Assembly (NCBI GenBank): GCA_003538625.1
Contig: DPRR01000045.1
Location: forward strand, 23,883-87,882
DNA length: 64,000 bases
Direction of reading: 5' to 3'
DNA from: Ignavibacteriales bacterium
GTDB lineage: Bacteria; Bacteroidota; Ignavibacteria; Ignavibacteriales; Ignavibacteriaceae
The notes under the pieces are model-generated. The model made no database searches and was not told where the DNA came from. It saw nothing but the letters and a program-made list of their open reading frames with translations. Position 1 is the stretch's first letter; each line of letters opens with the position of its first letter. Position numbers and translations under genes: made by a program. Positions 61,871 through 64,000 of this stretch are shown here, one piece after another.

Positions 61871-63964
61871 TTACTTATCCTCTTCACGGGATTTATTGTA
61901 CTCATCAATAACTTTTTGTTCAACTTCTTTGGGAACTTCTTCGTAATGCGAGAATTTACGTTTGTGCACGCCGCGTCCTTGAGTTAAACTGCGCAATTGT
62001 GAGGAATATTTATAAAGTTCAGAAAGAGGAACCTGAGCTTTAATAATCTGAAAATGCCCATCGGAATCCATTCCCAATATTTTACCGCGCTTACTGGAAA
62101 TATCACCCATCACATCGCCCATATATTCATCAGGAACAATTACTTCCACTTCATAAATCGGTTCCAACAAACATGGCTTACATTCCAAAAATCCCTTTTT
62201 AAAGCACTGAGCAGCAGCTAACTTGAATGACATTTCATCAGAATCAACATCATGATAAGATCCAAAATGCAATGTAGTTCTAACATCAACAACCTGATTG
62301 CCTGAAAGAACACCCTTTCCCATTGTCTCAATTATTCCTTTTTCAACTGCAGGAATAAATCTGCCCGGAACAACACCACCCACTATTGCATTAACAAATT
62401 CAAAACCGGTTCCGCGAGGCAGCGGTTCCATTTTAAAATGAACGTGACCATACTGTCCTCTTCCACCCGATTGTTTTTTATGTTTATACTCAACGTCATC
62501 AACTCTACCTTTAATTGTTTCTCTGTAAGGAATTCTTGGTTCCACAAGATCAACATCAACTTTATATCTTTCTTTTAGTCGTTTTGTTGCTAGTGAAAGC
62601 TGTAGTTCACCTTGCCCGGAAATTATTGTCTGAGAAATTTCGGGATCAAATTTTACATTAAATGATGGATCTTCTTCATGAAGTGTATGTAACCCTGAGG
62701 CAATTTTATCTTCATCACCTTTTGCTTTAGGAAGTATTGCACTTCTAATCACAGCTTCCGGAAATTCAATCGGGTTAATTATTACTGAAAGATTTTTTGA
62801 AGCCAGAGTATTATTTGTATGTGTATCTTTTAACTTTACAACCGCACCAAAATCTCCGGCAGATATTTGTGGAACATCTTTTCTGTTCCTGCCGTTTAAT
62901 ATTGATAACTGGCTCAATCGTTCAATTTTACTGTTAGCTTCATTTAATAAATCAAGACCCGCTTTTACAGTACCGGAATAAACCTTGAATAGTGACAACT
63001 CACCGACATGCTGCTCTGCAAGAGTTTTAAAAACAAATAAAACTGGTTCACCATTCGGATCTGGTTTAACCAATACTTTTTCATTTTTACCTGCAAGTTT
63101 CGCTTCCTCACCAACTCTATCTGATGGCGATGGGAAATATGATGCTGCAAAATCTAAAAAATTATTTATACCAACAGCCTTTGTAGCTGATACTGCAAAA
63201 ACCGGTGTTAAACTTCTTCCAAGAATAGCTGCTTTTAATCCGGAATCGATATCACTATCACTCAAAGATCCTTCTTCAAAATATTTATTCATTAATTCTT
63301 CATTTGTTTCAGCAATCTTTTCAATAAGCTGAGTATGATATTCATCAGCCCTGGCTTTTAACTCTGCGGGAATTTCAGCTTCAGTTACTTTTTTGGAGCC
63401 TGCGTCACCGTAATTGTATGATTTCATTTTTAAAACATCAATCACTGTGTTAAAAGTAATGCCTTCTTTAACAGGAAAAGTGATAACTATAGCACCATTA
63501 GTTAGTCTTTCTTTTGCCTTTTCAACTGTTTCGCTGAATGTGGAATGTTCATTATCTACCTTATTGATAATTATAGCAGATGGAAGTGCGAATTCGTTTA
63601 CAAATTTTCCACTTACTTCTGAGCCAACTTCAACACCTTCTGCTGCTTTTAAAACCATCACAGCAGTGTCACAAACTTTCATTGCAGATTTTACATCACC
63701 AATAAAATCTGAATAACCGGGTGTATCTAAAATATTTATCTTTTTATTATTCCATTCTATATGCATTAAAGAAGTGGAAATTGAAATTTGTTTTTCTATT
63801 TCGTTAGTTGTGTAATCAGACACGGTGTTGCCTTCTAAAACGTTTCCAATCCTGTTGGTTTCACCGGCTGTAAACAACATAATTTCTGAAAGTGAAGTTT
63901 TACCGCTGCTGCCATGACCGATTAACGCAATATTACGAATAGATTCTGGTCCGTACTCTTTCAA
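61871..63964 (-). CDS. elongation factor G-like GTPase (EF-G-2 type)
   Basis: A 697-residue five-domain translation GTPase of full EF-G length. The P-loop is GHGSSGKTS (about 16-24) instead of the usual AHIDAGKTT, and the DxxG motif is DTPGYSDF with Tyr84 at the position of the catalytic His. NKVD (134-137) is the guanine motif. These features match the EF-G-2/FusA2-like group (as in Thermus EF-G-2). It starts at TTG behind a strong AGGAGG. A canonical fusA should exist elsewhere. Confidence 0.92.
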   Translation of the reverse strand: MKEYGPESIRNIALIGHGSSGKTSLSEIMLFTAGETNRIGNVLEGNTVSDYTTNEIEKQISISTSLMHIEWNNKKINILDTPGYSDFIGDVKSAMKVCDTAVMVLKAAEGVEVGSEVSGKFVNEFALPSAIIINKVDNEHSTFSETVEKAKERLTNGAIVITFPVKEGITFNTVIDVLKMKSYNYGDAGSKKVTEAEIPAELKARADEYHTQLIEKIAETNEELMNKYFEEGSLSDSDIDSGLKAAILGRSLTPVFAVSATKAVGINNFLDFAASYFPSPSDRVGEEAKLAGKNEKVLVKPDPNGEPVLFVFKTLAEQHVGELSLFKVYSGTVKAGLDLLNEANSKIERLSQLSILNGRNRKDVPQISAGDFGAVVKLKDTHTNNTLASKNLSVIINPIEFPEAVIRSAILPKAKGDEDKIASGLHTLHEEDPSFNVKFDPEISQTIISGQGELQLSLATKRLKERYKVDVDLVEPRIPYRETIKGRVDDVEYKHKKQSGGRGQYGHVHFKMEPLPRGTGFEFVNAIVGGVVPGRFIPAVEKGIIETMGKGVLSGNQVVDVRTTLHFGSYHDVDSDEMSFKLAAAQCFKKGFLECKPCLLEPIYEVEVIVPDEYMGDVMGDISSKRGKILGMDSDGHFQIIKAQVPLSELYKYSSQLRSLTQGRGVHKRKFSHYEEVPKEVEQKVIDEYNKSREEDK

Positions 63965-64000
63965 GGGAATTCCTCCTAAAATTTTTAAGGTGAGAATTAA

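Overview
The window is a low-GC bacterial chromosome segment with short intergenic gaps and several TTG start codons. Promoter-like TTTG-N19-TAnnTTTG boxes stand before tRNA genes, as in Bacteroidota. Gene content (DUF2851, TonB, multiheme c-type cytochromes, a cell-shape operon joined to purine genes, VanZ-like proteins) points to the Bacteroidota/Chlorobiota/Ignavibacteriota group, most likely an Ignavibacteriales-type bacterium. The lineage is inferred from gene types only; no rRNA gene is present.

Positions 1-15171 are dominated by two unrelated integrated elements, each at a serine tRNA gene. The first enters from the left edge and ends with an excisionase-like gene and a tyrosine integrase beside tRNA-Ser(GGA). 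The second, about 11.9 kb (3307-15171), is bounded by a perfect 39-bp direct repeat made of the 5' half of tRNA-Ser(CGA). It carries its own integrase, two overlapping small genes, a 42-residue ribbon-helix-helix-like gene, several unrecognised genes, a phage replication protein, a terminase-small-subunit-like protein, an HNH protein, an HK97 gp10-like protein and a tail tape-measure protein. No capsid, portal, large terminase or major tail gene was found. It is either a prophage remnant or a phage satellite. A VanZ-like gene lies between the elements.

Positions 15287-19295 encode an extracellular-electron-transfer-type operon: a tetraheme cytochrome, an outer-membrane beta-barrel, a 14-heme cytochrome and a heptaheme lipoprotein. 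A SET-domain protein, ClpS, the electron-transfer flavoprotein pair etfBA and a bifunctional-nuclease-family protein follow.

From 36155 down to 24555 a long minus-strand run carries pyrG, a TPR protein, purN, purH, mreB, mreC, mreD, mrdA (PBP2), rodA and pyrF. It joins nucleotide synthesis to the rod-shape elongation machinery, with overlapping or nearly abutting genes from purH onward. Next come a membrane-bound SpoIIE-type phosphatase, a Sel1-repeat protein, an aminotransferase, a cation diffusion facilitator, an MFS permease, nusB, a DUF218 protein, tonB, a second VanZ-like protein and the NAD(P)HX repair enzyme.

Positions 48335-54256 hold the distal membrane arm of complex I (nuoJKLMN) without the other subunits, punctuated by palindromic repeats and a 79-bp tandem repeat. 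The right end holds asnS, a HAD phosphatase, a Nudix hydrolase, two thioredoxin-fold proteins, an outer-membrane barrel, tRNA(CAT), a DUF72 protein, a MORN-like lipoprotein, a HIT protein and an EF-G-like GTPase with Tyr in place of the catalytic His.
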